Below, one piece after another: positions 8,906-18,459 of a stretch of DNA of 64,000 bases. Each line of letters opens with the position of its first letter. Within the stretch, counting starts at the first letter, position 1. The stretch is from Sulfitobacter sp. 20_GPM-1509m. Lineage in GTDB: Bacteria > Pseudomonadota > Alphaproteobacteria > Rhodobacterales > Rhodobacteraceae. The translations under genes and the position numbers were made by a program. Where the stretch lies: contig NZ_KK211144.1 of NCBI RefSeq assembly GCF_000620505.1, positions 725,824 through 789,823 on the forward strand. Reading direction: 5' to 3'. The notes below the pieces were generated by a model that saw nothing but the letters and a program-made list of their open reading frames with translations, did no database searches and was not told the origin of the DNA.

Positions 8906-10509
8906 GCGTTCTGTCCATCACCGACATGTCCATCGCCCTGCCCTCGGGGGCGGACCGTCCCTTTGCGGTCAAGGATTGCACCTACGAGATCGCCAAGGGC
9001 GAGATCCTCTGTGTCGTGGGCGAAAGCGGCTCGGGCAAGTCGATGACCGCCAACGCACTGATGGGTCTGCTGCCCGAAGGCGTGACCGTGGCCAAAGGAA
9101 CCGCGGAATTTGGGGGCAAGGACATCCTTCAAGTCTCCGAGATCGAACAGCGCGCCCTGCGCGGTGACCGCATCGCGATGATCTTTCAGGAACCGATGAC
9201 GGCGCTGAACCCGCTGATGCGCATCGGCGACCAGATCGCCGAAGTGTTCGAGGCCCACAAGCGCCACACCCCCTCTGAACGCAAGGCCCGCGCGCTGGAT
9301 CTGGTGCGCGAGGTCGGCCTGCCCGATCCCGAAAAGATCATCCGCGCCTATCCCTTTCAGTTGTCGGGCGGCCAGCGCCAGCGTGCGATGATCGCCATGT
9401 CGCTGGCATTGGAGCCGGAACTGCTGATCGCGGACGAACCCACGACCGCGCTGGACGTGACGACACAGGCGCAGATCCTCAAGCTGATCCTGGACCTTCG
9501 CGAACGGCGCGGCATGGCGGTGATGTTCATCACCCACGACTTTGGCGTGGTGGCCGAAATTGCCGACCGCGTGATCGTCATGCGCCACGGCGAAATCGTC
9601 GAACGCGGCACGGCGACCGAGGTGCTGGAGAACCCGCAACACGACTATACCAAACGCCTGCTCGAAGCGATCCCGACAGGGTTGGTGCCGCAATCGGTTG
9701 CCGTCGAGAAAGCCCCCGCGCTGGAAGTGCGCCACCTGAAGAAAACCTATCACACCGGCGGCGGCCTGTTCCGCCCGCGCCGCGACGTGCGTGCCATCGA
9801 CGATGTGTCGCTCACCATCGCCAAGGGCGAGGTGCTGGGGCTGGTGGGTGAATCCGGCTCGGGCAAATCCACGCTGGGCCGTGCTGTCGTGCGGCTCGTC
9901 ACACCCGACGCGGGCGAAATTCTGGTGGGCGGCACCGATATGGCCGCCCTGTCGGAAAGCGATCTGCGCGCCGCACGCCACAAGGTGCAGATGGTATTCC
10001 AGGACCCCTATGCCTCGCTGAACCCGCGCCAGCGAGTGATGCGCGCGCTGACCGACGGACCGATGGCCAAGGGCGTGCCCAAGGACGCCGCCCGCGCCCG
10101 TGCCCGCGAGCTGATGGAAACCGTAGGCCTTGGCGCCGAGGCCGTCGACCGGTTCCCGCACGAGTTTTCCGGCGGCCAGCGCCAGCGCATCGGCATCGCC
10201 CGCGCGCTTGCGATGGACCCCGAGCTGATCATCGCGGACGAGGCGGTCTCGGCGCTGGACGTGTCCATTCAGGCGCAGGTGCTGGACCTGCTGCGCGACC
10301 TGCGCCGCCAGTTCGATCTGTCGATCCTGTTCATCACCCACGACTTGCGCGTGGCCGCCCAATTGTGCGACAGGATCGCTGTCATGCAACGGGGCCAACT
10401 CGTTGAAATCGGGCCCGTCTCGGACGTGTTCCTGAACCCGCAACACGAATACACCCAAAAACTGCTGGCCGCCGTGCCGGGCGGAGGCTGGGGAAAGGCT
10501 GCTGAATGA
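8902..10509 (+). CDS. Fused double ATP-binding protein of the peptide-type ABC transporter (DppD-DppF type)
   Basis: This 535-residue cytoplasmic protein contains two complete ABC ATPase domains in tandem, corresponding to separate DppD and DppF in enteric bacteria. Each half has Walker A GESGSGKS, signature LSGGQRQR or FSGGQRQR, and Walker B followed by a switch His (FITHD). The start at 8902 gives an ATGA overlap with the permease and begins with a proper ABC domain; the frame extension to 8788 is spurious. Fused pairs of this kind are common in alphaproteobacterial peptide, opine and glutathione transporters. The stop overlaps the next ATG by 4 nt. Confidence 0.92.
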   Translation: MSVLSITDMSIALPSGADRPFAVKDCTYEIAKGEILCVVGESGSGKSMTANALMGLLPEGVTVAKGTAEFGGKDILQVSEIEQRALRGDRIAMIFQEPMTALNPLMRIGDQIAEVFEAHKRHTPSERKARALDLVREVGLPDPEKIIRAYPFQLSGGQRQRAMIAMSLALEPELLIADEPTTALDVTTQAQILKLILDLRERRGMAVMFITHDFGVVAEIADRVIVMRHGEIVERGTATEVLENPQHDYTKRLLEAIPTGLVPQSVAVEKAPALEVRHLKKTYHTGGGLFRPRRDVRAIDDVSLTIAKGEVLGLVGESGSGKSTLGRAVVRLVTPDAGEILVGGTDMAALSESDLRAARHKVQMVFQDPYASLNPRQRVMRALTDGPMAKGVPKDAARARARELMETVGLGAEAVDRFPHEFSGGQRQRIGIARALAMDPELIIADEAVSALDVSIQAQVLDLLRDLRRQFDLSILFITHDLRVAAQLCDRIAVMQRGQLVEIGPVSDVFLNPQHEYTQKLLAAVPGGGWGKAAE

Positions 10510-11408
10510 AACGATGGACCGGCGTTGCCACCTGCGAGGCAATCGACCTGATGCGCTTTTTCGGCCCCGTCTTTGCCGAGGTCGCGCCCGAGATCACGCT
10601 GCTGCGCCCCGAAGAGGTCGAGGACCCCGCCGACGTCGAGTTTGTGTTCTCCTTCGTCCCCGCCAATGACGCTTTTGCCCCCTACCCCAACCTGCGCGCG
10701 GTGTTTTCCGCAGGGGCCGGCATGGACGCCATCGCGGCCTGCCCGTCGCTGCCCGATGTGCCGGTCTTTCGCGTCGAGGACCCCGATCAGGCTCAACAGA
10801 TGGCAGGCTTTGCCGCCTTCCACGTGGTCTGGCACCAGCGCCGCATGAGTGATTTCATCAACGCCCAGCGCGCACACAAATGGGCGCGCCGTGTCGGTGA
10901 CCAAAGCCCGACGCTCAAACGTATCGGCGTGATGGGATACGGGCCGATGGGGCGCGCGATTGCAAAGGGGCTTTCGGCTCTTGGCTATACCGTGACCACC
11001 CTGTCGCGCAGCCAACCCGATCCGGCAACGCCCGGCATCAGCCACATGACCAACGACAATATCGATGCCTTCCTTGCCCAGACCGATATTCTGATCAACG
11101 TCCTGCCCTTGACCTCCGAAACCACCGGCCTGCTGTCCGCCCCCCTGTTCGCCAAACTGCCCAAAGGGGCCGCGCTGATCCATCTGGGACGCGGTGCGCA
11201 TCTGAACGAGGCGGACCTGATCGCCGCACTGGACAGCAAGCATCTGGCAGGCGCGTCACTGGATGTGTTCGACACCGAACCGCTGCCCAAGGACAGCCCG
11301 TTGTGGGATCATCCCGGCATCTTCATCACGCCACACGTCGCCAGCACGCCGCAATTCCGCGCGGTTGTCGAGAATGTCCAGAAAGGCATGGCGGCGCTGG
11401 ACGCATAA
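10506..11408 (+). CDS. Glyoxylate/hydroxypyruvate reductase A-like D-2-hydroxyacid dehydrogenase
   Basis: This 300-residue NAD(P)H-dependent 2-hydroxyacid dehydrogenase is of GhrA type. The nucleotide-binding motif is GVMGYGPMGRAIAKGL (about residues 140-155), and the C-terminal catalytic region contains the FDTEPLPKDSPLW and ITPHVAS segments with the active-site His. The ATGA overlap with the ATPase gene puts it in the aldolase/ABC transporter operon, so it may reduce a 2-oxoacid (for example one made by the divergent aminotransferase) or work in the reverse direction. The gene ends 18 nt from the converging ribE. Confidence 0.85.
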   Translation: MKRWTGVATCEAIDLMRFFGPVFAEVAPEITLLRPEEVEDPADVEFVFSFVPANDAFAPYPNLRAVFSAGAGMDAIAACPSLPDVPVFRVEDPDQAQQMAGFAAFHVVWHQRRMSDFINAQRAHKWARRVGDQSPTLKRIGVMGYGPMGRAIAKGLSALGYTVTTLSRSQPDPATPGISHMTNDNIDAFLAQTDILINVLPLTSETTGLLSAPLFAKLPKGAALIHLGRGAHLNEADLIAALDSKHLAGASLDVFDTEPLPKDSPLWDHPGIFITPHVASTPQFRAVVENVQKGMAALDA

Positions 11409-11426
11409 GGTCAGGCCGCCAAAGCC

Positions 11427-12014
11427 TCAGCCCGCTTCGGCCAGCCGCGCGACATAGCGCGCCAGCGTGTCGATCTCGAGATTGACCGCATCCCCCACGG
11501 CCACATCGCCCCAGGTGGTCATCTCCTTGGTGTGGGGGATGAAGTTGATGCCAAACACATCGCCCTGCACTTCGTTCACCGTCAGCGACGTCCCGTTGAG
11601 CGCCACGGACCCCTTGGGCGCGATGAACCGCGACAAGGCAGCCGGCGCGCGCAGCTGAACCCGTGTGCTGTCGCCCTCATCCGTGACGGAAATCACCTCG
11701 GCCACGCCGTCCACATGGCCCGACACGATATGCCCGCCCAATTCGTCGCCCACCTTCAGCGCGCGCTCCAGATTGACCCGCTTGCCTTCGGTCCATGCGC
11801 CCAGGTTGGTCTTGGACAGCGTCTCGGCGCTGATGTCCACGTCGTACCAGCTGTCGCCCAGCGCCACGACGGTCAGGCACACGCCATCCGACGCGATGGA
11901 CGCGCCCATGTCGATGCCGTCCGTGTCATAGGCGGTTTCAATGCGTGCGCGCAGGTCGCCCGACTGTGTCAGCGACACGACTTTGCCGATATCGGTGATG
12001 ATCCCTGTAAACAT
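11427..12014 (-). CDS. ribE: Riboflavin synthase alpha subunit
   Basis: This 195-residue protein catalyses dismutation of two 6,7-dimethyl-8-ribityllumazine molecules to riboflavin, the last step of the pathway. It shows the N-terminal MFTGII signature and two tandem lumazine-binding repeats (about residues 1-96 and 97-190; both with GxHxVxGHVDG-like or equivalent segments). The ATG at 12014 is chosen because MFTGI is the invariant start of the family. In many relatives it lies close to ribD and nrdR; here those lie 4.7 kb upstream, with three capsule genes on the opposite strand between them. Confidence 0.95.
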   Translation of the reverse strand: MFTGIITDIGKVVSLTQSGDLRARIETAYDTDGIDMGASIASDGVCLTVVALGDSWYDVDISAETLSKTNLGAWTEGKRVNLERALKVGDELGGHIVSGHVDGVAEVISVTDEGDSTRVQLRAPAALSRFIAPKGSVALNGTSLTVNEVQGDVFGINFIPHTKEMTTWGDVAVGDAVNLEIDTLARYVARLAEAG

Positions 12015-12138
12015 GGCTGCTGCCCCCTGAAACTGTTCTCTCCAGCTAAACGTGCCTGCCCGCACACGCAAGACCCGCAGCCATTGCGCAATTGCCCGAC
12101 GACAGTCATATTTCAGCCGGATTTGGGTGGTCATTCAA

Positions 12139-12160
12139 TGATAACCCGAACCGATTATCA
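12139..12160. promoter_or_regulatory. Inverted repeat upstream of kpsS
   Basis: TGATAA (12139-12144) and TTATCA (12155-12160) form an inverted repeat with a 10-nt, partly symmetrical spacer, ending 8 nt before the kpsS ATG and overlapping its leader. It could be an operator for the capsule operon or the divergent ribE. No known regulator is suggested. Confidence 0.35.
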
Positions 12161-12168
12161 GAGGACAG

Positions 12169-13461
12169 ATGACCAGCGCCACCGATCCACATCGCGTTTT
12201 CCTGTTTTTGCAGGGCCCGCACGGACCATTTTTCAACCGTCTTGGGAAAATGCTGCGCCGTGCGGATGTGTCGGTGTGCCGTGTCGGTTTTAACGCGGGC
12301 GACCGTGCGTTCTGGTTCCATCCGTCCAGCTATATCCCCTATCGCGGCACCGCCGAGGATTGGCCGCAGACCTTTGCCGACCTGTGCACCGCGCGCAAGG
12401 TCACCGACATTGTGCTGTATGGCGACACCCGCCCGATCCACGCCGCCGCCGTGGCCGAGGCCAAGCGGCGCGGGATCACGGTGCATGTGTTCGAAGAGGG
12501 CTATATGCGTCCCTATTGGGTTACTTACGAGCGGGGCGGCACCAACGGCAATTCGCGGCTGATGAATATGACCATCCCGCAAATGCAAGAGGCGCTGGCC
12601 ATGTCCGACATGGAGGCCCCCCTGCCTCCCGCCCACTGGGGCGACATGCGACAGCATGTGTTTTACGGCGCGCTGTACCATTGGTTCGTGATGTTCCGGA
12701 ACGGCGACTATCGCAACTTTCGCCCGCACCGCAGCATCAGCGTGACCAAGGAATTCCAGCTCTATGTGCGCCGCCTGCTGCTGATGCCCGCCCATGCCAT
12801 CGACCGCCGGATCAGCACGCTGCGGGTGCGCCACGGCGGCTTTCCCTATCATCTGGCGCTGCTGCAACTGGAACATGACTCCAGCTTTCAGCAACATTCG
12901 CCCTTTGACACGATGACCGACTTTCTCAAGGTGGTCGTCGAGGGCTTTGCCAAGGGCGCGCCGGGCCACCATCACCTTGTGTTCAAGGATCATCCGCTGG
13001 AGGACGGTCGCGTGCCAGTGCGCCGCGCGGTGCGCAAGCTGGCGCGTGAATTTGATGTGACCGACCGCGTACACTATGTGCGTGGCGGCAAGCTGGCCGG
13101 CCTGATGAACGAGGCGCGCAGCGCCGTCACCGTGAACTCGACTGCAGGCCAGCAGGTCTTGTGGCGCGGAATTCCGCTCAAGGTCTTTGGCGACGCGGTC
13201 TACAACCAGCCGGAATTCGTCTCGGATCAGGCGCTGCCCGATTTTTTCAAGGGCGCGACGCGACCCGACAACAAGGCCTACAAGGACTACCGGCGTTACC
13301 TGCTGGAAACTTCACAGTTGCCGGGCGGTTTCTATTCCGCACGCGGACGGCGACAGTTGCTGCGCCATGTGGTCGATATGATGCTGTCCCCCGAGGACCC
13401 CTATGACGCGCTGAAATCGGGAAGCGCGGCTCCACGGCAACAGTTGCGGTTGGTGAACTGA
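12169..13461 (+). CDS. kpsS: Capsule polysaccharide export/modification protein, KpsS type
   Basis: The 430-residue protein belongs to the Capsule_synth family. KpsS-type proteins are cytosolic beta-Kdo transferases that start the Kdo linker on the lipid anchor of group 2 capsules. The N-terminus has the LQGPHGPFFNRLGKMLR segment and the mid-protein has VFEEGYMRPYW, both typical of KpsS. GAGGA lies just upstream of the ATG at 12169. It is the first gene of the kpsS - kpsD-like - kpsC group. The ABC exporter genes (kpsM/T/E) are not in the window. Confidence 0.85.
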   Translation: MTSATDPHRVFLFLQGPHGPFFNRLGKMLRRADVSVCRVGFNAGDRAFWFHPSSYIPYRGTAEDWPQTFADLCTARKVTDIVLYGDTRPIHAAAVAEAKRRGITVHVFEEGYMRPYWVTYERGGTNGNSRLMNMTIPQMQEALAMSDMEAPLPPAHWGDMRQHVFYGALYHWFVMFRNGDYRNFRPHRSISVTKEFQLYVRRLLLMPAHAIDRRISTLRVRHGGFPYHLALLQLEHDSSFQQHSPFDTMTDFLKVVVEGFAKGAPGHHHLVFKDHPLEDGRVPVRRAVRKLAREFDVTDRVHYVRGGKLAGLMNEARSAVTVNSTAGQQVLWRGIPLKVFGDAVYNQPEFVSDQALPDFFKGATRPDNKAYKDYRRYLLETSQLPGGFYSARGRRQLLRHVVDMMLSPEDPYDALKSGSAAPRQQLRLVN

Positions 13462-13473
13462 ACAACACTACCC

Positions 13474-13506
13474 CTAGCGGTAGATTTTATCTGCGGATTC
13501 CGCTAG
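13474..13506. promoter_or_regulatory. Nested inverted repeats in the kpsS-kpsD intergenic region
   Basis: CTAGCGG (13474-13480) is complementary to CCGCTAG (13500-13506), and a smaller AGAT/ATCT hairpin lies inside. The structure sits 12 nt after the kpsS stop and 70 nt before the kpsD-like start. It could terminate or process the kpsS transcript or control the next gene. Confidence 0.3.
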
Positions 13507-13576
13507 CGTGGTCCCAAATACCCCGAAACAATCGGGGATTTCGAGGCAGAATAAAATAGGTCGAGGAGACCGCGCA

Positions 13577-14710
13577 GTGATATTCCATGGTTCCAAGTGG
13601 GCGCGCCCTGTTGCGCTGCTGACAGTTTTGGCTGTTGTCAGTTCTTGTGGCTTGCCTCAGGTCGGCCCCAACAAACGGCAGATTTTCGCGGGTTCGGTCC
13701 AGAGACAGGGTGATTCATTTATCGTCGCCGTAAACGATCGCGTGACGCGCGCCACATCGGTGGTGCCCGCGCTGGGATTTTCCGACAGCCTGAAAAACGC
13801 AGGGCGGCTGGGATCGGACACGATCCAGCCCGGCGACGTGCTGGGTCTGACCATCTATGAAAACGTCGACGATCCGCTGTTGGGCGTCGAGGGTTCGCCC
13901 GCGACCCAGCTGGAAGAAGTGCAGGTCGACGGGTCGGGTTTCATCTTTATCCCCTATGCGGGCCGCATCAAGGCATCGGGCAACACGCCCGAAGCGATCC
14001 GCCGCATCATCACCGGCAAACTGGCCGACCAGACCCCCGACCCGCAGGTCGAGGTGCGCCGCGTCGCCGGTGACGGATCGACCGTGTCGCTGATCGGCGC
14101 GGTTGGCGGTCAGGGCGTCTATGCCATCGAACGGCCCACCCGCACGCTGGGGGCCATGCTGGCCCGCGCCGGCGGTGTGACCGTCGCCCCCGAAATCGCA
14201 CAGATCACCGTGATCCGCGGCAGCACGCGCGGCAAGATCTGGTTGCAGGACCTGTATGACCACCCCGAACTGGACATCGCGCTGCGCGGCGGTGACCGTA
14301 TCCTGATCGAGGAAGACACCCGTGCCTTTACCGCCCTGGGTGCCACCGGTGGTCAGGCCCGCGTCCCGTTTGAAAGCCAGAACATGAGCGCGCTGGAAGC
14401 CATCGCGCGCGTGGGCGGCCTGAACCCCGCCACCGCAGACCCCACCGGCATTTTCGTCATGCGCAACGAGGAGCCCGAGATTGCCAATTCGGTTCTGGGC
14501 CGCAACGACCTGCAAGGCGCACAGCGCATGGTCTATGTGCTGGACCTGACCCAGCCCAACGGCATGTTCGAAGCGCGCGATTTCCTGATCCGCGACGGCG
14601 ACACGCTGTATGTGACCGAAGCACCCTATACCCAGTTCACCAAGATCCTCTCGGCGCTGACCGGACCTGCGGGCTCCGTCAACTCGCTGTCGAGCCTTGC
14701 CGGAAACTGA
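13577..14710 (+). CDS. Polysaccharide export lipoprotein, Wza/KpsD-like (Poly_export + SLBB)
   Basis: This is a 377-residue outer-membrane polysaccharide export (OPX) protein. The lipoprotein signal ends in a lipobox VSSC with Cys at residue 24. A Poly_export domain follows (about 75-170, with LGLTIYENVD), then SLBB-type repeats to the C-terminus. The GTG start at 13577 is chosen because GAGGAG (13563-13568) is placed 8 nt upstream and the signal sequence then begins at once; the longer frame from 13508 would bury it. It would provide the outer-membrane exit channel for the capsule made with KpsS and KpsC. Confidence 0.85.
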   Translation: MIFHGSKWARPVALLTVLAVVSSCGLPQVGPNKRQIFAGSVQRQGDSFIVAVNDRVTRATSVVPALGFSDSLKNAGRLGSDTIQPGDVLGLTIYENVDDPLLGVEGSPATQLEEVQVDGSGFIFIPYAGRIKASGNTPEAIRRIITGKLADQTPDPQVEVRRVAGDGSTVSLIGAVGGQGVYAIERPTRTLGAMLARAGGVTVAPEIAQITVIRGSTRGKIWLQDLYDHPELDIALRGGDRILIEEDTRAFTALGATGGQARVPFESQNMSALEAIARVGGLNPATADPTGIFVMRNEEPEIANSVLGRNDLQGAQRMVYVLDLTQPNGMFEARDFLIRDGDTLYVTEAPYTQFTKILSALTGPAGSVNSLSSLAGN

Positions 14711-14734
14711 CGCTTGATCCCTGCACCGCAGGAC

Positions 14735-16744
14735 ATGAACGCCGCCGGACCTGAAAGGGCCCGGCGGCTTTGCGTTTACAACGGCGGTTTTCTGACCCAG
14801 CGGCGGCTGCGCCGCATTCTGAAGCTGGCAGGATACCGCATCGCCTTGGGCATTCCCCGTGATGGCGATCTGGTCGGGGTCTGGGGCAACAGCCCCACCG
14901 CGCACCGCGGCGAGGCGATGGCCGCCAAACACGGTGCGCCGCTGGTGCGGGTCGAAGATGCCTGGCTGCGGTCACTGCATCCGGGGCGGGCGTCTGGCCG
15001 GGCGGACGATCCCCCCCTTGGCCTGCTGATCGACCATTCGGGCGCGCATTTCGACCCTGCGCAGCCGTCGGATCTGGAAAAGATCCTGCGCGATGAGCCA
15101 TTGGACGACACCGCCCTGCTGAACCGCGCACGCGGCTGTATCGCACGGATACAAGAAGCGCACCTGACCAAATACACCGCATTCGACACCACCCGCGCGG
15201 CCCTGCCGCCGGGCTATGTGGTGGTGATCGACCAGACCTTCGGCGACGCCTCGGTCCGCGCCAGCGGCGCCGACCGCAACCGGTTTCTGGAAATGCTGTT
15301 CGTCGCACAAGAGGAACACCCCGGCGCGCCGATCCTGATCAAGACGCACCCCGAAACCGCCCAAGGGTTCCGGCAGGGCTATTTCACCGCCGCCGACTGC
15401 AACGACCGCATCACGATGCTGGACGACGCCATCAGCCCCTGGACCCTGTTCGAGGGGGCCATCGGCGTTTACACCGTATCCTCGCAACTGGGGTTCGAGG
15501 CGATCTACGCAGGGCACAAGCCGCGCGTCTTTGGTCAGCCGTTCTATGCGGGCTGGGGACTGACCACGGACGAATTCCCCGTCCAGCGCCGCCAGCGCAG
15601 CCTGACCCGTGCGCAACTGTTTGCAGGCGCGATGCTGCTCTATCCGACATGGTATGATCCCTACCGCGATGCGCTGTGCAGCGCCGAAACCGCGATTGAA
15701 ACACTGGCCGCGCAGACCCGCGCATGGCGGGCCGACCATCAGGGTTGGGTCGCCAGCGGGATGCGCCTGTGGAAGCGCAAGCCCTTGCAGCAGGTCTTTG
15801 GTCGTCACAAGCGGATGATCTTTCAGGACGACCCCACCCGCGCCCGCGAGGCGCGGCGCCCGTGGATGGTCTGGGCGGGCAAGGCCACCGCCGCGCATCA
15901 CGATGCCGTGCGCGTCGAGGACGGCTTTTTGCGGTCACGCGGATTGGGGGCGGAACTGGTGCCGCCCTTGTCGCTGGTGACGGATGATCTAGGCATTTAT
16001 TACGACCCGTCACAGCCCAGCCGTCTGGAACAGCTGATCGCCAGGCGCGCCAGCCTGCGCCCCGACCAACGCGCCCGCGCCGAGGCCCTGATGCGCCGGC
16101 TGACCGATGCCGGCTTGGGCAAATACAACCTTGGTGGCGCGCTGCCCGACCTGCCCGACGGCCCGCGCGTACTGGTCGTGGGACAGGTCGAGGATGACGC
16201 GTCAATCCGTACAGGAGCGGGCGAAATATGTACAAACCGCGCCCTGCTAAAGGCCGCCCGCGCAGCGCACCCCGACGCCACGCTGACCTACAAACCCCAC
16301 CCCGACGTCGAGGCAGGCCTGCGCGCCGGGGCCTTTGATGCCAGCGAGATTGCCGATCTGGTGGCCAGGGGTGCCGACATCGCGGCCTTGCTTGGACAGG
16401 TTGACCGGCTGTGGACCATGACATCGCTGACCGGGTTCGAGGCGCTGATCCGGGGCGTGCCCGTCACCACCACCGGCGCGCCGTTCTATGCCGGTTGGGG
16501 GCTGACCGATGATCGCGGCGACGTGCCACCGCGCCGCCGTGCGCTGCCCGATCTGGCGGGGCTGGTTCATGCGACGCTGATCGACTATCCGCGCTATTTC
16601 GATCCGAAAACCGGGCTGCCCTGCCCTGTCGAGGTGGTCGCGGACCGGCTGACCACGGGCGACGTGCCCCACCCCGGAGCGTTGAACCGGTTGGTGGCAA
16701 AATTGCAGGGTGTCTTTGCCTCATACGCGCATCTGTGGCGTTAA
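14735..16744 (+). CDS. kpsC: Capsule polysaccharide beta-Kdo transferase, KpsC type
   Basis: The 669-residue protein consists of two homologous Capsule_synth halves (about 15-330 and 335-650), the arrangement of KpsC, which adds alternating beta-Kdo residues of the capsule anchor. The repeated segment FYAGWGLT appears in both halves (near 276 and 588). The start is uncertain: ATG 14735 is given, but its upstream purines are too close, while a TTG at 14714 has GGAA about 8 nt upstream and adds seven residues. The gene follows the OPX gene directly and stops 7 nt before the convergent ribD. Confidence 0.87.
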   Translation: MNAAGPERARRLCVYNGGFLTQRRLRRILKLAGYRIALGIPRDGDLVGVWGNSPTAHRGEAMAAKHGAPLVRVEDAWLRSLHPGRASGRADDPPLGLLIDHSGAHFDPAQPSDLEKILRDEPLDDTALLNRARGCIARIQEAHLTKYTAFDTTRAALPPGYVVVIDQTFGDASVRASGADRNRFLEMLFVAQEEHPGAPILIKTHPETAQGFRQGYFTAADCNDRITMLDDAISPWTLFEGAIGVYTVSSQLGFEAIYAGHKPRVFGQPFYAGWGLTTDEFPVQRRQRSLTRAQLFAGAMLLYPTWYDPYRDALCSAETAIETLAAQTRAWRADHQGWVASGMRLWKRKPLQQVFGRHKRMIFQDDPTRAREARRPWMVWAGKATAAHHDAVRVEDGFLRSRGLGAELVPPLSLVTDDLGIYYDPSQPSRLEQLIARRASLRPDQRARAEALMRRLTDAGLGKYNLGGALPDLPDGPRVLVVGQVEDDASIRTGAGEICTNRALLKAARAAHPDATLTYKPHPDVEAGLRAGAFDASEIADLVARGADIAALLGQVDRLWTMTSLTGFEALIRGVPVTTTGAPFYAGWGLTDDRGDVPPRRRALPDLAGLVHATLIDYPRYFDPKTGLPCPVEVVADRLTTGDVPHPGALNRLVAKLQGVFASYAHLWR

Positions 16745-16751
16745 GGTTTGT

Positions 16752-17855
16752 TCAACCTTCGGCGCGTTCCCAAATGTGCATCACATCCGGCCCCACAACG
16801 CGCGTCTCGACCAGATCAAAGCGCGGCGCCTCGGACAGCGCGCCCAGACCCAGCGCACCAACGCCCGGCAACCCTTCGGCCCCGATGGTCAAGCCTGCGG
16901 TAAAGCCCACAAGCCGGTCGACCAGATCATTCGCCAGCAAGGACGCGGCCAGCGCACTTCCGCCTTCGCAATAGACACGGTTCAACCCGTGCGCGCCCAG
17001 CTGGGCCAGCACGTCATGGGTGTCCAGTTGCCCGCCCGCGACCTGACAGGGCAGCAGCACAGCGCCCAGCTCTTCCCACGCTTTTTGCAGATCCTTGTCC
17101 GCATCCTTGCCATGGCACAGGATCACCGGCACCTCGCGCGCGGTGCGCGCCAGATTGCCCAGCATGGACAGATCCAGCCTGCGCGAGACAACCACGCGGG
17201 CCGGTTGGCGGGTCACCCCCATGTCGCGCACCGTCAGCGACGGGTCGTCATGCCGCGCGGTGCCGCCGCCCACCATCACAGCGTCATGCCGCAAGCGCAT
17301 GGAATGGCCCACGCGCCGTGCTTCAGGTCCGGTAATCCACTGGCTTTCGCCGGTGCCCGTGGCGATCCGCCCGTCAAAGCTGCTGGCGAGTTTCAAAGTG
17401 ACCTCGGGCCGCCCGGTGACGATGCGACGGAAAAAGCCGGCCATGTCCGCAAAGGCCTTGTTGGCCATCAGGCCCTCGTCCACGGCAATCCCGGCATCGC
17501 GCAGCATCGCAAGCCCGCGCCCGTCCACACGTCCGTCGGCGTCGGCCACGGCCACCACCACACGGCCCACGCCCGCGTCGATCAACGCCTGCGCACAGGG
17601 CGGTGTCTGACCGTGATGGGCGCAGGGTTCCAATGTCACATAAACCGTCGCCCCGCGCGCTGCGTCACCGGCTTGATCCAGCGCCACGACTTCGGCATGG
17701 GGCCGCCCGCCCGGCTGGGTCCAGCCACGCCCCACGATGCGGCCACCGGACACGATCACACAGCCCACGGCCGGATTGGGGGCGGTGTTGCCCTGCCCCC
17801 GCCGTCCCAGCGACAGGGCCAGCGCCATGTACCGGCTGTCAGATGCGGTGCTCAC
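16752..17855 (-). CDS. ribD: Bifunctional riboflavin biosynthesis deaminase/reductase
   Basis: This 367-residue enzyme carries out the second and third steps of riboflavin synthesis. The N-terminal cytidine-deaminase-like domain (about 1-145) has the zinc motifs PHAEVVAL and [11 protein letters not shown]. The C-terminal reductase domain (about 150-365) has the substrate-binding region [15 protein letters not shown] and the [10 protein letters not shown] segment. The start is a GTG at 17855 overlapping the nrdR stop (GTGA), and no in-frame ATG lies nearby. Translational coupling to nrdR is typical of Alphaproteobacteria. Confidence 0.93.
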   Translation of the reverse strand: MSTASDSRYMALALSLGRRGQGNTAPNPAVGCVIVSGGRIVGRGWTQPGGRPHAEVVALDQAGDAARGATVYVTLEPCAHHGQTPPCAQALIDAGVGRVVVAVADADGRVDGRGLAMLRDAGIAVDEGLMANKAFADMAGFFRRIVTGRPEVTLKLASSFDGRIATGTGESQWITGPEARRVGHSMRLRHDAVMVGGGTARHDDPSLTVRDMGVTRQPARVVVSRRLDLSMLGNLARTAREVPVILCHGKDADKDLQKAWEELGAVLLPCQVAGGQLDTHDVLAQLGAHGLNRVYCEGGSALAASLLANDLVDRLVGFTAGLTIGAEGLPGVGALGLGALSEAPRFDLVETRVVGPDVMHIWERAEG

Positions 17856-18319
17856 TCATCCATGGGCTGGTCGGGACGCAGTTCCTGTACGAACTTGTCA
17901 AAGTCATCAGCCGCCTGGAAATTCTTGTAAACACTGGCAAATCGCACATAGGCGACGGTGTCGATGCGGGCCAGGGCCTCCATCACGATCTCGCCGATGC
18001 TTTTGGACGGAATGTCGGTTTCGCCCAGCGATTCAAGTCGCCGCACGATGCCCGAAATCATCTGGTCGATGCGTTCGGGTTCAATGGGGCGTTTCTGCAT
18101 CGAAATGCGAATGGAGCGTTCCAGCTTGTCGCGATCGAAATCCTCGCGCTTGCCGCTGGATTTGATGACCACGAGGTCACGCAATTGCACCCGCTCATAG
18201 GTGGTAAACCGGCCACCGCAGGCCGGACAAAAGCGACGGCGCCGGATCGAAACATGATCCTCTGCCGGTCGGCTGTCTTTGACCTGAGTGTCTATATTCC
18301 CGCAAAATGGGCAGCGCAT
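17852..18319 (-). CDS. nrdR: Transcriptional repressor NrdR
   Basis: This 155-residue regulator senses ATP/dATP and represses ribonucleotide reductase genes. The N-terminal zinc ribbon has two CxxC pairs (MRCPFCGN and FCPACGGRF), followed by the ATP-cone domain (about residues 49-139). Length and start are those of the family. It is the first gene of the nrdR-ribD unit. Confidence 0.95.
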   Translation of the reverse strand: MRCPFCGNIDTQVKDSRPAEDHVSIRRRRFCPACGGRFTTYERVQLRDLVVIKSSGKREDFDRDKLERSIRISMQKRPIEPERIDQMISGIVRRLESLGETDIPSKSIGEIVMEALARIDTVAYVRFASVYKNFQAADDFDKFVQELRPDQPMDE

Positions 18320-18370
18320 TGGCCTGTCCCCTTATTCTGTCCTGCCTGTGTTGTGGGGTTTGACCCGCAC

Positions 18371-18401
18371 TTATCCACAGTTATAGGACCTAACCTAGGT
18401 T
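18371..18401. promoter_or_regulatory. DnaA-box-like site and palindrome upstream of nrdR
   Basis: TTATCCACA (18371-18379) is a perfect DnaA box and AACCTAGGTT (18392-18401) a perfect 10-bp palindrome, both in the 140-bp gap between nrdR and the yjbQ-like gene. A single DnaA box upstream of a nucleotide-metabolism regulator could be functional, but isolated boxes also occur by chance. There is no origin-like cluster. Confidence 0.35.
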
Positions 18402-18459
18402 TTGGGTAGAGGGGAAATGCCACCGCTAGATAAGCCGCCCGTTTTTGCGGTTTGTCCGC

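Noticed and set aside
11409..12168. FMN riboswitch upstream of ribE
   Set aside because: The leader of ribE is short and none of the conserved FMN aptamer segments could be found.
18371..18379. Replication origin suggested by a perfect DnaA box
   Set aside because: Only one box is present, with no AT-rich unwinding region or dnaA/parAB genes nearby.
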